NCBI GenBank assembly: GCA_030263715.1
Contig: SZPM01000002.1
Location: 124,001-188,000, forward strand
Source: ATM1 sp003577165
Lineage (GTDB): Bacteria > Armatimonadota > Fimbriimonadia > Fimbriimonadales > ATM1
DNA: 64,000 nucleotides
Direction: 5' to 3'
A program made the translations under genes and the position numbers. Positions 25,561 through 34,821 of this stretch are shown piece by piece (positions within the stretch are counted from its first letter, which is position 1; every line of letters starts with the position of its first letter). Under the pieces are notes generated by a model. The model was not told where the DNA came from, did not search any database, and was given only the letters and a program-made list of their open reading frames with translations.

Positions 25561-26859
25561 TTGGCGACCATCGTTGACGTGCGGGCGAGGGAGATTCTCG
25601 ACAGTCGAGGCACTCCCACGCTGGAAGTGGATCTCCTGTTGGACGACGGGAGCATGGGTCGGGCGGCCGTTCCGAGCGGCGCAAGCACGGGGGCGCACGA
25701 AGCGGTCGAACTCCGGGACGGCAACGCCGGACGGTATGGGGGCAAGGGCGTTCGCAAGGCGGTCGAAAACGTCAACGAAACCATCGCTTCCGCGATTCTC
25801 GGCTTCGACGCGTCCGATCAGGCGGGGCTCGATCAGCGGCTTATGTCCTTGGACGGAACGCCGAACAAGGCGAATCTCGGAGCGAACGCGATTCTTGGCG
25901 TTTCGCTTGCGTGCGCCAAAGCCGCCTCGATCGCCGCTGAACTTCCCCTATTTCGATATGTGGGTGGAGCGTCGGCAACCGTTCTTCCCGTGCCGATGAT
26001 GAACGTGCTGAACGGCGGCAAGCATGCAGACAGCAATGTGGACTTTCAGGAGTTCATGATTTTGCCGGTAGGAGCCGAGTCCTTCACCGAAGCGCTTCGC
26101 ATGGGCGCCGAGGTTCAAGCGCACCTCAAGAAGGTGCTCGCATCCAAAGGGTTGTCCACAAACGTCGGGGACGAAGGAGGGTTCGCGCCGAATTTGGCGA
26201 GTCAGGAACTGGCGTTCGATTACCTGCTCGAAGCGTGCGACAAGGCTGGCTACTCGGCAGGCAGCGACGTGTTCTTCGGGATCGACGCTGCGAGCACCGA
26301 ATTCTTTGCGGGGGGGGTCTACAAGTTTAAGGCAGGGGAGGTGCGCGAGCGGGATTCCGCCGCGATGGTCGAATACTATCAAGTGTTGACGTCGAAGTAT
26401 CCCATTCTCAGCATCGAAGATGGGCTCGCAGAGGACGATTGGAGCGGTTGGGCGATGCTGACTCAGGCACTGGGCGATCGGTGCCAACTCGTCGGAGACG
26501 ACCTTTTTGTAACGAACACGGAGAGGCTGCGCCGCGGTCTCGAGTCGGGCGTGGCGAACAGCATCCTCATCAAAGTGAATCAGATCGGCACGCTCACTGA
26601 AACGCTTGCGGCCGTTTCGCTGGCGCACAGGAACTCGTACACGGCGGTGATGAGCCATCGGAGCGGGGAGACGGAGGACGTGACCATCGCCGACCTTGCG
26701 GTCGCCACGGGCTGCGGGCAGATCAAGACCGGCGCAGTCTGCCGAACGGATCGGATCGCCAAGTACAACCAACTTCTGCGAATCGAGGAGCACCTGGGCG
26801 CCACAGCGGTCTACGCCGGCCAGTCGGCATTTGGGCGCCTGGCGCACCGAACCGCCTGA
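25561..26859 (+). CDS. eno: Enolase
   Basis: 432 residues, TTG start with GGAGG seven bases before it. Motifs: VRAREILDSRGTPTLEVDLL, GAPSGASTG-type substrate loop (VPSGASTGAHEAVEL), metal ligands in VFFGIDAAS, LSIEDGLAEDDW and QLVGDDLFVTN, catalytic Lys in ILIKVNQIGTLTE and AVMSHRSGETEDVTIADLAV. Converts 2-phosphoglycerate to phosphoenolpyruvate. A G8 tract (26310-26317) encodes FAGGVYKF with the frame kept. pyk follows 58 bases later, so the last two glycolytic steps are adjacent. Confidence 0.97.
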   Translation: MATIVDVRAREILDSRGTPTLEVDLLLDDGSMGRAAVPSGASTGAHEAVELRDGNAGRYGGKGVRKAVENVNETIASAILGFDASDQAGLDQRLMSLDGTPNKANLGANAILGVSLACAKAASIAAELPLFRYVGGASATVLPVPMMNVLNGGKHADSNVDFQEFMILPVGAESFTEALRMGAEVQAHLKKVLASKGLSTNVGDEGGFAPNLASQELAFDYLLEACDKAGYSAGSDVFFGIDAASTEFFAGGVYKFKAGEVRERDSAAMVEYYQVLTSKYPILSIEDGLAEDDWSGWAMLTQALGDRCQLVGDDLFVTNTERLRRGLESGVANSILIKVNQIGTLTETLAAVSLAHRNSYTAVMSHRSGETEDVTIADLAVATGCGQIKTGAVCRTDRIAKYNQLLRIEEHLGATAVYAGQSAFGRLAHRTA

Positions 26860-26917
26860 GGGCGGGCGTCTTATTGAATCGAGTGAAGCGAGCCATGGAG
26901 GGCCGACGAGAGGGAAG

Positions 26918-28339
26918 GTGACGTCCCGCAGAACCAAGATCGTCTGCACGATCGGGCCGGCTGTCGGCTCTCGCGAAGGGATCGCCGACCTGGTGAAGGC
27001 GGGGATGAACGTCGCCCGCATCAACTGCAGCCACGGAGACTGGGACTCGCGGAAGAGGTGGATTGAGTGGATTCGCGGGGCCGCTCGGGAGCAGGAGACT
27101 CACGTCGGCATCCTGCTCGACCTCAGCGGGCCGAAGTTCCGACTCGGCGACTTGCCGGACGGGGTGGTCGCTCACCCCGGCGAAGTGTGGACCGTGGGCA
27201 GCGGGGTTCGGGCGCTGCCGATCCCGCAGAAGGAGATTCTCGACAAACTCGTTCCGGGGAAGCGGCTCTTGGTCGCCGACGGCGAGGTTTCCTTCAAGGT
27301 GACTCGCTCTCGTGGCGCGGATGCGACGCTCACGTGCCTGTCGGGGGGGGTCATCAAGAGTCGGCAAGGAATCACGCTCGTCGGCGAGGAGTTCGACGTG
27401 CCGACGGTGACGAAGAAGGACCGCGAGGATCTTCGGATCGGCGCCGGGGAGGGTGTGGACTTCGTTGCTCAAAGTTACGTGCGTCGAGCCGAGGACTTGC
27501 AGGAGATCGGGGCGATCGCAGCGGAACTCGACCCTACGCTTCAGATCATCGCGAAGATCGAGATGAAGAGCGCGGTCAGAGACCTCACGAGGATTCTGAG
27601 GGAGTCGGACGGGTTGATGGTGGCGCGGGGGGATTTGGGTCTGCAGATGCCGATCGAGGAGGTGCCGCTGATCCAGAAGAAGATCATCTCGATGTGCAAC
27701 GCGGCGGGCAAGCCGGTCATCACCGCGACGCAGATGATGGAGAGCATGGTAATGACCCCGAGGCCCACTCGCGCTGAAGCGACGGACGTCGCCAACGCGA
27801 TCTTGGACGGGACGGACGCCGTGATGTTGAGCGGCGAGACCGCGAGTGGCAAGTATCCGATCGCGGCAGTGCGCTACGTGAGCAGTTTGGCGGAGAAGAC
27901 CGAGAGGAGTACGCTTTTTGAACGGACGGCAAGCCTGCAGAGGGGGGCTCGTTCGAGAGAAGCCACGGAAGCCGTTGCGTCGTCGGCATGCGAGATCGCG
28001 GAGGACTTGAAGGCGAAGGCCGTGTTGAGTTTCTCGACGAGCGGGTTCACCGCAAGGATGGTTGCGCGATTCCGACCGCGGGTTCCGATCTTGTGCGCGT
28101 CCTATCGAGAGAAGACGGCGCGCCAAGTGTCGGTGCTCTGGGGCGTGCAACCAGTTTTGACTCAGGAGTTCTACGACACGGAGGAGATGATCACGAAGGG
28201 GTTCACGGCGGCAATTGAAAGGGGAATCCTCAAACCGGGTGATCTCGTAGTCATCACTGCGGGAATCCCGGTCGGACGGCCCGGCACGACGAACATGGTG
28301 ACCCTGATGCAGGTTTATGATCCAAGGAGTGGAGCATGA
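26918..28339 (+). CDS. pyk: Pyruvate kinase
   Basis: 473 residues from the GTG at 26918 (VTSRRTKIVCTIGPAVGS), preceded by GAGGGAA. The frame is open much further upstream but that part overlaps eno out of frame and has no similarity. Signatures: GMNVARINCSHGDWDSR, ILLDLSGPKFRLG, catalytic Lys in IAKIEMKSAVRDL, metal site DGLMVARGDLGLQMP and ATQMMESMVMTPRPTRAEAT. The C-terminal regulatory domain is complete. It makes pyruvate and ATP from phosphoenolpyruvate. The stop overlaps the next start (four bases). Confidence 0.96.
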   Translation: MTSRRTKIVCTIGPAVGSREGIADLVKAGMNVARINCSHGDWDSRKRWIEWIRGAAREQETHVGILLDLSGPKFRLGDLPDGVVAHPGEVWTVGSGVRALPIPQKEILDKLVPGKRLLVADGEVSFKVTRSRGADATLTCLSGGVIKSRQGITLVGEEFDVPTVTKKDREDLRIGAGEGVDFVAQSYVRRAEDLQEIGAIAAELDPTLQIIAKIEMKSAVRDLTRILRESDGLMVARGDLGLQMPIEEVPLIQKKIISMCNAAGKPVITATQMMESMVMTPRPTRAEATDVANAILDGTDAVMLSGETASGKYPIAAVRYVSSLAEKTERSTLFERTASLQRGARSREATEAVASSACEIAEDLKAKAVLSFSTSGFTARMVARFRPRVPILCASYREKTARQVSVLWGVQPVLTQEFYDTEEMITKGFTAAIERGILKPGDLVVITAGIPVGRPGTTNMVTLMQVYDPRSGA

Positions 28340-28587
28340 AGCGTCTCGGATATTGGGCAGTCGCGTTTCTTCTCGCGCTCGGCGTATCTTTGTATCTCAA
28401 TCGCGAACGATTGAGGATCTACTTCGAGCAGATCGACGAGAAGAGACAGAACGATGAACTGATGCGGAAGGCGGAGGCAGATCGAGCGAAGTTGCTCGAA
28501 GAGCGTGCAAGAGTCGACAGCCCTTTAGGGATGGAGGAAAAGGCGCGCGAGATGGGCCTTCGCAAGAAGGGCGAAGAGGGCCTCTAG
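28336..28587 (+). CDS. Small membrane-anchored coiled-coil protein, FtsB/DivIC-like
   Basis: 83 residues: one N-terminal membrane segment (LGYWAVAFLLALGVSLYLN), a charged coiled coil (IYFEQIDEKRQNDELMRKAE) and a tail SPLGMEEKAREMGLRKKGEE. The tail resembles the end of FtsB/DivIC proteins, where an IEkiARe-lgmvkpGE motif follows the coiled coil. Those proteins bridge the divisome in the FtsLBQ complex. The similarity is by layout only and the protein is short. It is translationally coupled to pyk (ATGA overlap) and overlaps the end of the opposing etfA by four bases. FtsB is next to eno in many proteobacteria, which makes the context suggestive. Confidence 0.5.
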   Translation: MKRLGYWAVAFLLALGVSLYLNRERLRIYFEQIDEKRQNDELMRKAEADRAKLLEERARVDSPLGMEEKAREMGLRKKGEEGL

Positions 28588-29477
28588 GGCTTGATCTTGG
28601 ACATCAGTTCGGGAATTGCGACGAACAGATCCTGAACGAGGCCGTAGTCCGCGATGTCGAAGATCGGCGCTTCGGGATCTGTGTTGATCGCGACAATGAC
28701 CTTGCTCTCCTTCATTCCCGCCATGTGCTGTGTGCTGCCGCTAATTCCGGCTGCGATGTAGAGTTCCGGCGCGACGATTTTTCCGGTTTGGCCGACCTGA
28801 AGGTCGTTCGGCGCGATCCCGCTGTCCACGGCGGCTCGCGTCGCTCCCGCCGCCCCCCCCAAGAGGTCGGCCAGGCCGCCAATGAGTCTTTCGAACGTTA
28901 CGGCGTCTTTGAGGGGCCTGCCGCCGGACACGACGACCTTCGCTTGTGCGAGATCGGGCCGGCCGCCTGCGCTCTCGGACTTCCCTGTGCGCTTGGTCAC
29001 ACCTTGCGGATCGAAGGCGACCTGCATCGGCGCGGATTGTCCGGATCGAACGGGATTCGAAAAGGCGGTTGCGCGGACCGAGACGACGAAGGCATCCGCG
29101 TTCACGCGGACGTCGGCGGTGATGTTTCCAGCGAACATCGGGCGTGTAAACGTCTTTGGGTCCACGACTCCGACGACATCCGACACCATCGGCCGGTCGA
29201 GCAGCGCGGCAAGACGCGGGAGATAGTCCTTTCCGAACATCGTGGCTGCGCCTGCGACGACCGAGTAGTTCGCGGCAAACCCGCGGAGGCCGGAGCAGAG
29301 AGAGTCCGCGGGTGGGGGGTCGCCGACCATCAACGAGCCAATGGACTCCGCGCCGAGGTCCTGCGGGCAGTCGCCCGTTATCGTCACGATGTCGAATGGA
29401 AGACCGAGGGCCTGGGCGAAGGCCGCGAGCGGCTCGCATTCGGAAGCGTCGTGGGCTAAAAGGAGGGCGCGGCTCAT
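28584..29477 (-). CDS. etfA: Electron transfer flavoprotein, alpha subunit
   Basis: 297 residues. The conserved C-terminal FAD domain contains GAAGATRAAVDSGIAPNDLQ, VGQTGKIVAPELYIAAGISG, then QHMAGMKESKVIVAINTDPE and DIADYGLVQDLFVAIPEL. Together with EtfB it carries electrons from acyl-CoA dehydrogenases to the respiratory chain. etfB precedes it with a four-base overlap and the beta-oxidation multienzyme precedes etfB, so the three genes form a fatty-acid-oxidation operon. Gly-Gly of LLGGAAGAT is encoded by a C8/G8 tract (28853-28860). Confidence 0.96.
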   Translation of the reverse strand: MSRALLLAHDASECEPLAAFAQALGLPFDIVTITGDCPQDLGAESIGSLMVGDPPPADSLCSGLRGFAANYSVVAGAATMFGKDYLPRLAALLDRPMVSDVVGVVDPKTFTRPMFAGNITADVRVNADAFVVSVRATAFSNPVRSGQSAPMQVAFDPQGVTKRTGKSESAGGRPDLAQAKVVVSGGRPLKDAVTFERLIGGLADLLGGAAGATRAAVDSGIAPNDLQVGQTGKIVAPELYIAAGISGSTQHMAGMKESKVIVAINTDPEAPIFDIADYGLVQDLFVAIPELMSKIKP

Positions 29478-30229
29478 GATTTCAGGAGCCCCTTTTCCAC
29501 CCTGAGCGCTTCAATCAGTTCGTCCACGCTGTTCACGCGCCGGCCTGCCGTCCGGGGGGGCGGCTGCCGCATCGAGACGACGGCAACCCTGCACTCCTGC
29601 TGCGCGCCGAGGTCGGCAAGCGTCAGGGATTCGAGCGGTTTGGTGCGAGCCTTGATGATGCCGGGAAGCGCGACGTAGCGCGGCTCGTTGAGACGCAGGT
29701 CCGTGGTAATGACGGCGGGGAGGGGGAACTCAAGCGTTTCCTGCCCCGTGTCGGTCTCTCGCGTCACTGTCGCTCTGCCGTCATTGAATTCGATCTTGCT
29801 CGCGAAAGTGGCCTGGGGCCAATCGAGGAGGGCGGCGAGCATCTGTCCCGCTTGGTTGTTGTCGTCGTCAATGGCCTGTTTGCCCATGAGGACGAGGTTC
29901 GGCGACTCGCGCTCGACGACTCGGACGAGCACCTTGGCAACGCCCAGGGAGTCGAGGGTCTCGGCGCAATCCACGCGAATCGCGCGATCCGCGCCGATCG
30001 CGAGGGCTTTGCGGAGTTGCTCTTCGCATTCGGCGCTTCCAATCGAGACGACGACGATCTCGACGCTTGCGTCCCGTTCTTTCATGCGAACGGCTTCCTC
30101 GACGGCGATTTCGTCGAAGGGGTTGATCTCGAATTTGATCGCGGTCGTGTCGATCGCTGCGCCGTCGGGCGCGAGGCGGATGCGCGAGTAAGGGTCGGGG
30201 ACTCTCTTAAGGGGTACGAGGACTTTCAT
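29474..30229 (-). CDS. etfB: Electron transfer flavoprotein, beta subunit
   Basis: 251 residues: MKVLVPLKRVPDPYSRIRLA, KFEINPFDEIAVEEAVRMKE, then NLVLMGKQAIDDDNNQAGQM and ETLEFPLPAVITTDLRLNEP, all typical of EtfB, the AMP-binding partner of EtfA. The start lies five bases after the stop of the FadN-like gene. The C-terminus carries MRQPPPRTAGRR, its Pro run encoded in a G7/C7 tract (29554-29560). Confidence 0.96.
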   Translation of the reverse strand: MKVLVPLKRVPDPYSRIRLAPDGAAIDTTAIKFEINPFDEIAVEEAVRMKERDASVEIVVVSIGSAECEEQLRKALAIGADRAIRVDCAETLDSLGVAKVLVRVVERESPNLVLMGKQAIDDDNNQAGQMLAALLDWPQATFASKIEFNDGRATVTRETDTGQETLEFPLPAVITTDLRLNEPRYVALPGIIKARTKPLESLTLADLGAQQECRVAVVSMRQPPPRTAGRRVNSVDELIEALRVEKGLLKS

Positions 30230-30234
30230 ACGGG

Positions 30235-32433
30235 TCAGTTCAGCAGGGGCTTGCCTGTTTCCACCATGTGCTTCATTCTTGCGATGGTCATGGGGCGACC
30301 GAGCAGTTTGAGGAACTCCTCGCGCTCGAGAGCGAGAGCCTCTTGGTAGTTCGCAGGCTTTGTGAAGATGTGTTTGACGGCTTCCGCGATGACGACCCCG
30401 TACTCGCCGAATTCACCCTTGGCTTTTCGTTCTTGTATCTGCTGGTCTATCATGCCCGCGAGCGGAGGCGGCGCCGGCGTCCAGTCGAGGGGGGGGAGTT
30501 CCGCGCGGTCCGCGTGAATCGCGGCGTACAGGAGTTGATCCGGATTCGATGCGAGCACGTCCTTCTGGCGAAGGAAGAGCCTCTGCTTGGCGGCGGTTGC
30601 CGGCACTTTGTCGCCTTTTGCGATCGTCATGCAGGCAGAGACCATGGCCTTTGCGTCTCCCTGCGATCTCATTCGCAGGATCGCGGTGCCGCCCCCGGCG
30701 GGGAGGACGCCGACGAGAGCCTCCGGCAGGCCGATGAGCGCTTCCGGATCCGCGACGAGAGTGCGGCAGTGCATCGCCACTTCGAGTCCCCCCCCGAGGC
30801 CGATGCCGTTGACGGCTGCCGACGAGAGGGCTCGGCGGAGATTGGCTCCGAGTCGCTGCAGTTCTTCGAGGGCGGACTCGACTTCCTTGAAGTTGCCGGC
30901 CTCGGCGGCGGATATGAAAAAGGTGAGGTCGAATCCAGCGGAGAATGCGCGGCCGGCGTTGGCGATCGTGATCGGCTTTTCGAGATTTCTTTGGACGAAG
31001 TCATCGAGCGCGCGGACCGTGTCGGGATTGAGCACGCCCATCTTTGTGGTGATTTCGACGACCACGCCACCTAAGCCGTCCTCACGCACCTTGAAGCCCT
31101 GTCCTTCATGGCTAACGGGAAGGGAGGCGACTTCGGCGAATCTGGGGTTGTCCTGCTGCGCGGCGTGCGCCCCTTTGTCGAAGTCATAGGACTTTCCGTC
31201 GAGGTAGTAGCGATCGATGGGCGGGGGGGCGGTGGGGCTGAACTGCTTTGACAGAGCGGAGCGATCAATGGCGTCCAGAAGTTCGAACGGCCCCATCTGC
31301 CATCCCCACCCCCACTTCATCACGCGGTCGAAGTCGCGCGCCGTGTGGCTGATCTCCGGGCCGAGTTTGATTGCGTATTCGAGGATCGGGGGGATGTGGC
31401 ATCTCACGAACTCGCCCACTTCGTCGCGACGCTCAAGGAGAGCGGAGATGCGCTCGCCGAGTTTCATCGAGCCGAGTTCTGCGATCGCCGGCATCTCGTC
31501 TTCCGATGGCTGTCCATAAGAGAGCGACGAAAGGTTTGCGACCAGAAACTGACTTCCCTCCCTTCGGTAGTATCCGCCGCCCGTCTTGTTGCCGAGTCGG
31601 CCCTCTTCAATCAACTTTGCAAGTGATGCGGGCGCTTGAAGGATGGGGAGGTAGGGATCGTTCTCGCATCGCGTCATCAGGTTTTTCGCGATGTCCTCCA
31701 TGATGTCGAAACCGATTAAGTCGGCGAGGCGGAAGGTGCCGGTTCGAGGCCTTCCGAGGAAAGGGCCCGTGATCTGGTCTACGGCTTCCACCGTGAGTTG
31801 GAGTTTCTCCGCAGTGTGGATCGCCTGGTATAGGCACCACATGCCGTATCGGTTGGCTATGAAGCCGGGAGTGTCGAGGGCTTGTACGACTCGCCTTCCG
31901 ACTCGGTTCTCCAGGAACTCGGTCATGCTTCGGATCGCATCGGCGCTCGTCGAGGCTGTGGGTATCAACTCGATCAACTTGAGGTATCGGGGGGGGTTGA
32001 AGAAGTGAACGCCCATGAATCGCTTACGGAACGACTCGCTTCGACCGTCCATGAGAAGAGCAATCTGCAGGCCGCTGGTGTTCGTCGTGACCATCGCGTC
32101 GTCGCGGACGATGTTCTCCAGCCGCTCGAACAGGCTGCGTTTGATGTCGAGGTTTTCCGAAACGGCCTCGCAGATCCAGTCGCACTGCGCGACGGATTGG
32201 AGGTCGCTTTCGATGGACGCGGTTTCGATTCGCGAAATCGAATCGGCGTCGTAGAAGTGCGGCGGTTTGGCTTCTTTCGTTCGCTCGAGTCCGGCTTTGG
32301 CGGCGTCGTCGCTGATGTCGAAAAGCAGGACTTTGAAGCCGAGGTTGGCGAGGTGCGCGGCGATTCCCCCGCCCATGGTGCCCGCTCCTAAGACCGCGAC
32401 TTTTTCAGCGTTCTTCCATGAATCGTAAGACAA
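30235..32433 (-). CDS. 3-hydroxyacyl-CoA dehydrogenase / enoyl-CoA hydratase fusion, FadN type
   Basis: 732 residues. Order is dehydrogenase first: the NAD fold VAVLGAGTMGGGIAAHLANL, catalytic-region GVHFFNPPRYLKLIELIPT and DTPGFIANRYG, then two C-terminal helical domains (GRPRTGTFRLADLIGFDIME). From about residue 440 there is a crotonase domain with the oxyanion elements AFSAGFDLTFFISAAEAGNF and NGIGLGGGLEVAMHCRTLVA. This order is that of Bacillus FadN (YusL), the reverse of E. coli FadB. It performs the second and third steps of beta-oxidation. Upstream of etfBA. It holds four G/C tracts of seven or eight bases, the most of any gene in the window. Confidence 0.92.
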   Translation of the reverse strand: MSYDSWKNAEKVAVLGAGTMGGGIAAHLANLGFKVLLFDISDDAAKAGLERTKEAKPPHFYDADSISRIETASIESDLQSVAQCDWICEAVSENLDIKRSLFERLENIVRDDAMVTTNTSGLQIALLMDGRSESFRKRFMGVHFFNPPRYLKLIELIPTASTSADAIRSMTEFLENRVGRRVVQALDTPGFIANRYGMWCLYQAIHTAEKLQLTVEAVDQITGPFLGRPRTGTFRLADLIGFDIMEDIAKNLMTRCENDPYLPILQAPASLAKLIEEGRLGNKTGGGYYRREGSQFLVANLSSLSYGQPSEDEMPAIAELGSMKLGERISALLERRDEVGEFVRCHIPPILEYAIKLGPEISHTARDFDRVMKWGWGWQMGPFELLDAIDRSALSKQFSPTAPPPIDRYYLDGKSYDFDKGAHAAQQDNPRFAEVASLPVSHEGQGFKVREDGLGGVVVEITTKMGVLNPDTVRALDDFVQRNLEKPITIANAGRAFSAGFDLTFFISAAEAGNFKEVESALEELQRLGANLRRALSSAAVNGIGLGGGLEVAMHCRTLVADPEALIGLPEALVGVLPAGGGTAILRMRSQGDAKAMVSACMTIAKGDKVPATAAKQRLFLRQKDVLASNPDQLLYAAIHADRAELPPLDWTPAPPPLAGMIDQQIQERKAKGEFGEYGVVIAEAVKHIFTKPANYQEALALEREEFLKLLGRPMTIARMKHMVETGKPLLN

Positions 32434-32469
32434 GGCTCCCTCCCGATGGCGCCGGTAGGATACCAGCCT

Positions 32470-32952
32470 CTATGGTGTGGGAATCCCGGCCCTCAAAGCG
32501 TGGCATATGGCGACCGCGAGGGCGTCCGCGACGTCGTCGGGCTTCGGGCATTCTTGAAGGCGAAGTAGGCGCGTGACCATGAATTGGACCTGGCTCTTCG
32601 CGGCTCGGCCGGAGCCGGTCACGGCGAGTTTCACCTGAGGCGGCGTGTACTCGGTCCAGGGGACGCTTCGTTCCGCGGCGGCAAGGAGAACGACGCCGAG
32701 AGCCGAAGCGACGCCGATGCCCGTGGTGCGGTTCGCGGCGAAGAGCAGCCTCTCCGTTGCGAGGCAGTCCGGTTCGTCAGATTCGATCAAAGCGGCCACG
32801 GAATCGTGCACCTGCTTGAGGCGGGCCGGAAGGTCGAGTTTCGCCGACGTTTCGATGACGCCGTGGCGCAGCGGAACCAGCACTCCGCCTCGACGATCCA
32901 CGACGCCGAATCCGACGCGCCCATAGCCGGGGTCCACGCCCAAGATCTTCAT
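32470..32952 (-). CDS. ruvC: Holliday junction resolvase RuvC
   Basis: 160 residues. The four acidic catalytic residues are readable: Asp in LGVDPGYGRVGFGV, Glu in LATERLLFAANRTTG and the two Asp in CPKPDDVADALAVAICHAL. RuvC cleaves four-way junctions with RuvAB. ruvA and ruvB are not next to it. Its first four bases overlap the mutL stop, giving a DNA-repair pair. Confidence 0.96.
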   Translation of the reverse strand: MKILGVDPGYGRVGFGVVDRRGGVLVPLRHGVIETSAKLDLPARLKQVHDSVAALIESDEPDCLATERLLFAANRTTGIGVASALGVVLLAAAERSVPWTEYTPPQVKLAVTGSGRAAKSQVQFMVTRLLRLQECPKPDDVADALAVAICHALRAGIPTP

Positions 32953-34688
32953 GTGCGCTTGAATCGGCGAAGCAGTTCGTCGTAAGTGAAGGTGAGGGTG
33001 ATCGGCCTGCCGTGCGGACAGAGGTAGGGGTTTTCGGTCTCCGCGAGTTCTCGGACGAGTTGCTCCATCTCGCGGTCAGCCAGAACGTCTCCGGCCTTCA
33101 CGGCCATGCGGCAAGCGGCGGTAATCCAGATCCTGTGGCGCGCGTCCTGCAGTCCCGATTTGCCGCCCGTCGCGACGAGTTCTTCTGCGATGTCTTTGAG
33201 AATCGGAATTGCGCCTTTGTCGGAGAGCGCGCCTGGGATAGCGCGAACTGCGAAGTCGGTGACGCCGAACTTCTCGAGTTCGAAGCCGATCGCGCGCAGG
33301 TCTTCGAGGTGTTCCGCGAGGGCGATCGCGCCAGGTCGGTCGAACGAGATGACTTGCGGCTCGAGAAGTCCTTGCCGCTCGATGGGCGCGCCTTCCTTCA
33401 GGCCGCAAAGGTATTCGTAGAGAATTCTCTCGTGCGCGACGTGCTGATCTATGATCACAAGTCCTCGATCGGTAGAGGCAACGATGAAGGTGTCTAAGAC
33501 TTGGCCGAGGATTTGAAGTCCGTCGAGGAGATCAAGGAAAGGGTATTTGACGGCCTGCACCGGATCCATCGGCGCGCGCTCGTCAAAGAGGTCGCGCACC
33601 GTTTGCGCGATGGGTTCGAGGAGGGCGGGCGAGGACACCGTTGAACCGCCGACGGCCGCCGTGGTCGGGACGAACGCCGCGGCCACGGAGGGCATGATGC
33701 CGTTCTCCATGAGGCTGCTTTTCACCGCGAGGCGGATCGCTTCGAACGCCGCGCCTTCCCTTCTGAATTTGATTTCGCTCTTCGTGGGGCTCACGTTGAT
33801 GTCCACGTCCGCGGGGTCCAGATTGAGTTGGAGCACGACGACGGGATAGCGGCGTTCGGGGGTGAGGCTGCGAAACGCAGCGTCGATCGAGGCGTAGAGA
33901 GTGCGCGAGCGAACGGGCCGTCCGTTGACTATGAACTGTTGGAAGGCGCGGTTCGGCTTCGTGATGTGGGGGGGGGACACGAAACCTCTCACTTCAATGC
34001 CGGAGGAGTTCGATTCGATTGGGATGAGGTTGCGCGCGAGTTCGCTTCCCCAAACGCCGCCGATCGCTTCGATGAGATCGCCGGTTCCGGTCGTGCGGAT
34101 GGATTCGGATTGTCCGAAGCGGAGCACGAAGGCGACGCTCGGATGCGCGATCGCGTATTTGGCGACGGTTTCGGCGATGCTGCTGCTTTCGGTCGCGTCG
34201 CCCTTGAGAAACTTGAGCCTTGCGGGGGTGTTTTCGAAGAGGTCTTCGACGATGACTTCGGTGCCTCGGTCTCCTGCGACGGAGCGCGGGTCCTCCTTGC
34301 TTCCGAAGCGCGTGACGATGACGGTTCTTCCGGCTTCGCCCTGGCCGGTGATCAGGGTGAGGCGGCTGACGGAGGCGATGCTGGGGAGGGCTTCTCCCCG
34401 AAAGCCGAGTGAGGTGACTTGGAGGAGGTCGTCAGCGGAGCGTATCTTGCTGGTGGCATGCCGTTCGAGAGCGAGGATGGCGTCGTCGGGGCTCATGCCG
34501 TGGCCGTCGTCCGCCACTCGGATGCGTTCCCTGCCCCCGGACTCGACGGTGATTTCGATTCGCGTCGCGGCCGCGTCGAGGGCGTTCTCGATGAGTTCCT
34601 TGACGACGCTGGACGGCCTTTCGACGACCTCGCCCGCCGCGATCTGGTTGACGGTTTGGGCATCCAGAAGGGCGACGCTTGCGGGCAC
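32949..34688 (-). CDS. mutL: DNA mismatch repair protein MutL
   Basis: 579 residues. GHKL ATPase motifs: VNQIAAGEVVERPSSVVKEL, IRVADDGHGMSPDDA, ATSKIRSADDLLQVTSLGFR and GEALPSIASVSRL. The C-terminal domain has the endonuclease metal motif IIDQHVAHERILYEYL (DQHA-x2-E-x4-E with Val for Ala) and ends with ENPYLCPHGRPITLTF (CPHGRP), so this MutL is predicted to nick DNA by itself, as in bacteria without MutH. MutS is not in the window. A nine-base run (33968-33976) encodes Ser-Pro-Pro-His at VSPPHITK, the longest homopolymer found, and a potential slippage site in a repair gene. Confidence 0.96.
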   Translation of the reverse strand: MPASVALLDAQTVNQIAAGEVVERPSSVVKELIENALDAAATRIEITVESGGRERIRVADDGHGMSPDDAILALERHATSKIRSADDLLQVTSLGFRGEALPSIASVSRLTLITGQGEAGRTVIVTRFGSKEDPRSVAGDRGTEVIVEDLFENTPARLKFLKGDATESSSIAETVAKYAIAHPSVAFVLRFGQSESIRTTGTGDLIEAIGGVWGSELARNLIPIESNSSGIEVRGFVSPPHITKPNRAFQQFIVNGRPVRSRTLYASIDAAFRSLTPERRYPVVVLQLNLDPADVDINVSPTKSEIKFRREGAAFEAIRLAVKSSLMENGIMPSVAAAFVPTTAAVGGSTVSSPALLEPIAQTVRDLFDERAPMDPVQAVKYPFLDLLDGLQILGQVLDTFIVASTDRGLVIIDQHVAHERILYEYLCGLKEGAPIERQGLLEPQVISFDRPGAIALAEHLEDLRAIGFELEKFGVTDFAVRAIPGALSDKGAIPILKDIAEELVATGGKSGLQDARHRIWITAACRMAVKAGDVLADREMEQLVRELAETENPYLCPHGRPITLTFTYDELLRRFKRT

Positions 34689-34715
34689 GTCGGGATGTTA
34701 CCGGACGGGGGACGG

Positions 34716-34735
34716 CGCCCCGAGCGGGCGTTTTT
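34716..34735 (+). terminator. Terminator-like hairpin with T5 upstream of rpmB
   Basis: CGCCC / GGGCG stem with loop CGAGC followed by five T. No plus-strand gene ends before it, as mutL is on the other strand, so it would act as an attenuator of a longer rpmB leader or stop antisense transcription into rpmB. Confidence 0.45.
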
Positions 34736-34777
34736 GGGTTGCTCCGAGGGGCGGGGTTGGGGTACTCTCGCGGTCCT

Positions 34778-34801
34778 CTGAGCGGGCCGTCGGCCCCTCA
34801 G
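34778..34801 (+). promoter_or_regulatory. Perfect leader hairpin before the rpmB Shine-Dalgarno
   Basis: CTGAG, C, GGGCC, loop GTC, GGCCC, CTCAG: two perfectly paired stems of five separated by a single bulge. It ends five bases before the AGGAG SD of rpmB. Such an element could bind a ribosomal protein for feedback or stabilise the leader; no known family was recognised. Confidence 0.45.
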
Positions 34802-34821
34802 CTTCCAGGAGAACCTTCGGG

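Noticed and set aside
33901..34821. Long plus-strand open frame running into rpmB
   Set aside because: It is antisense to intact mutL and has the Arg/Ser-rich composition of a shadow; bL28 begins at 34822 with its own SD.
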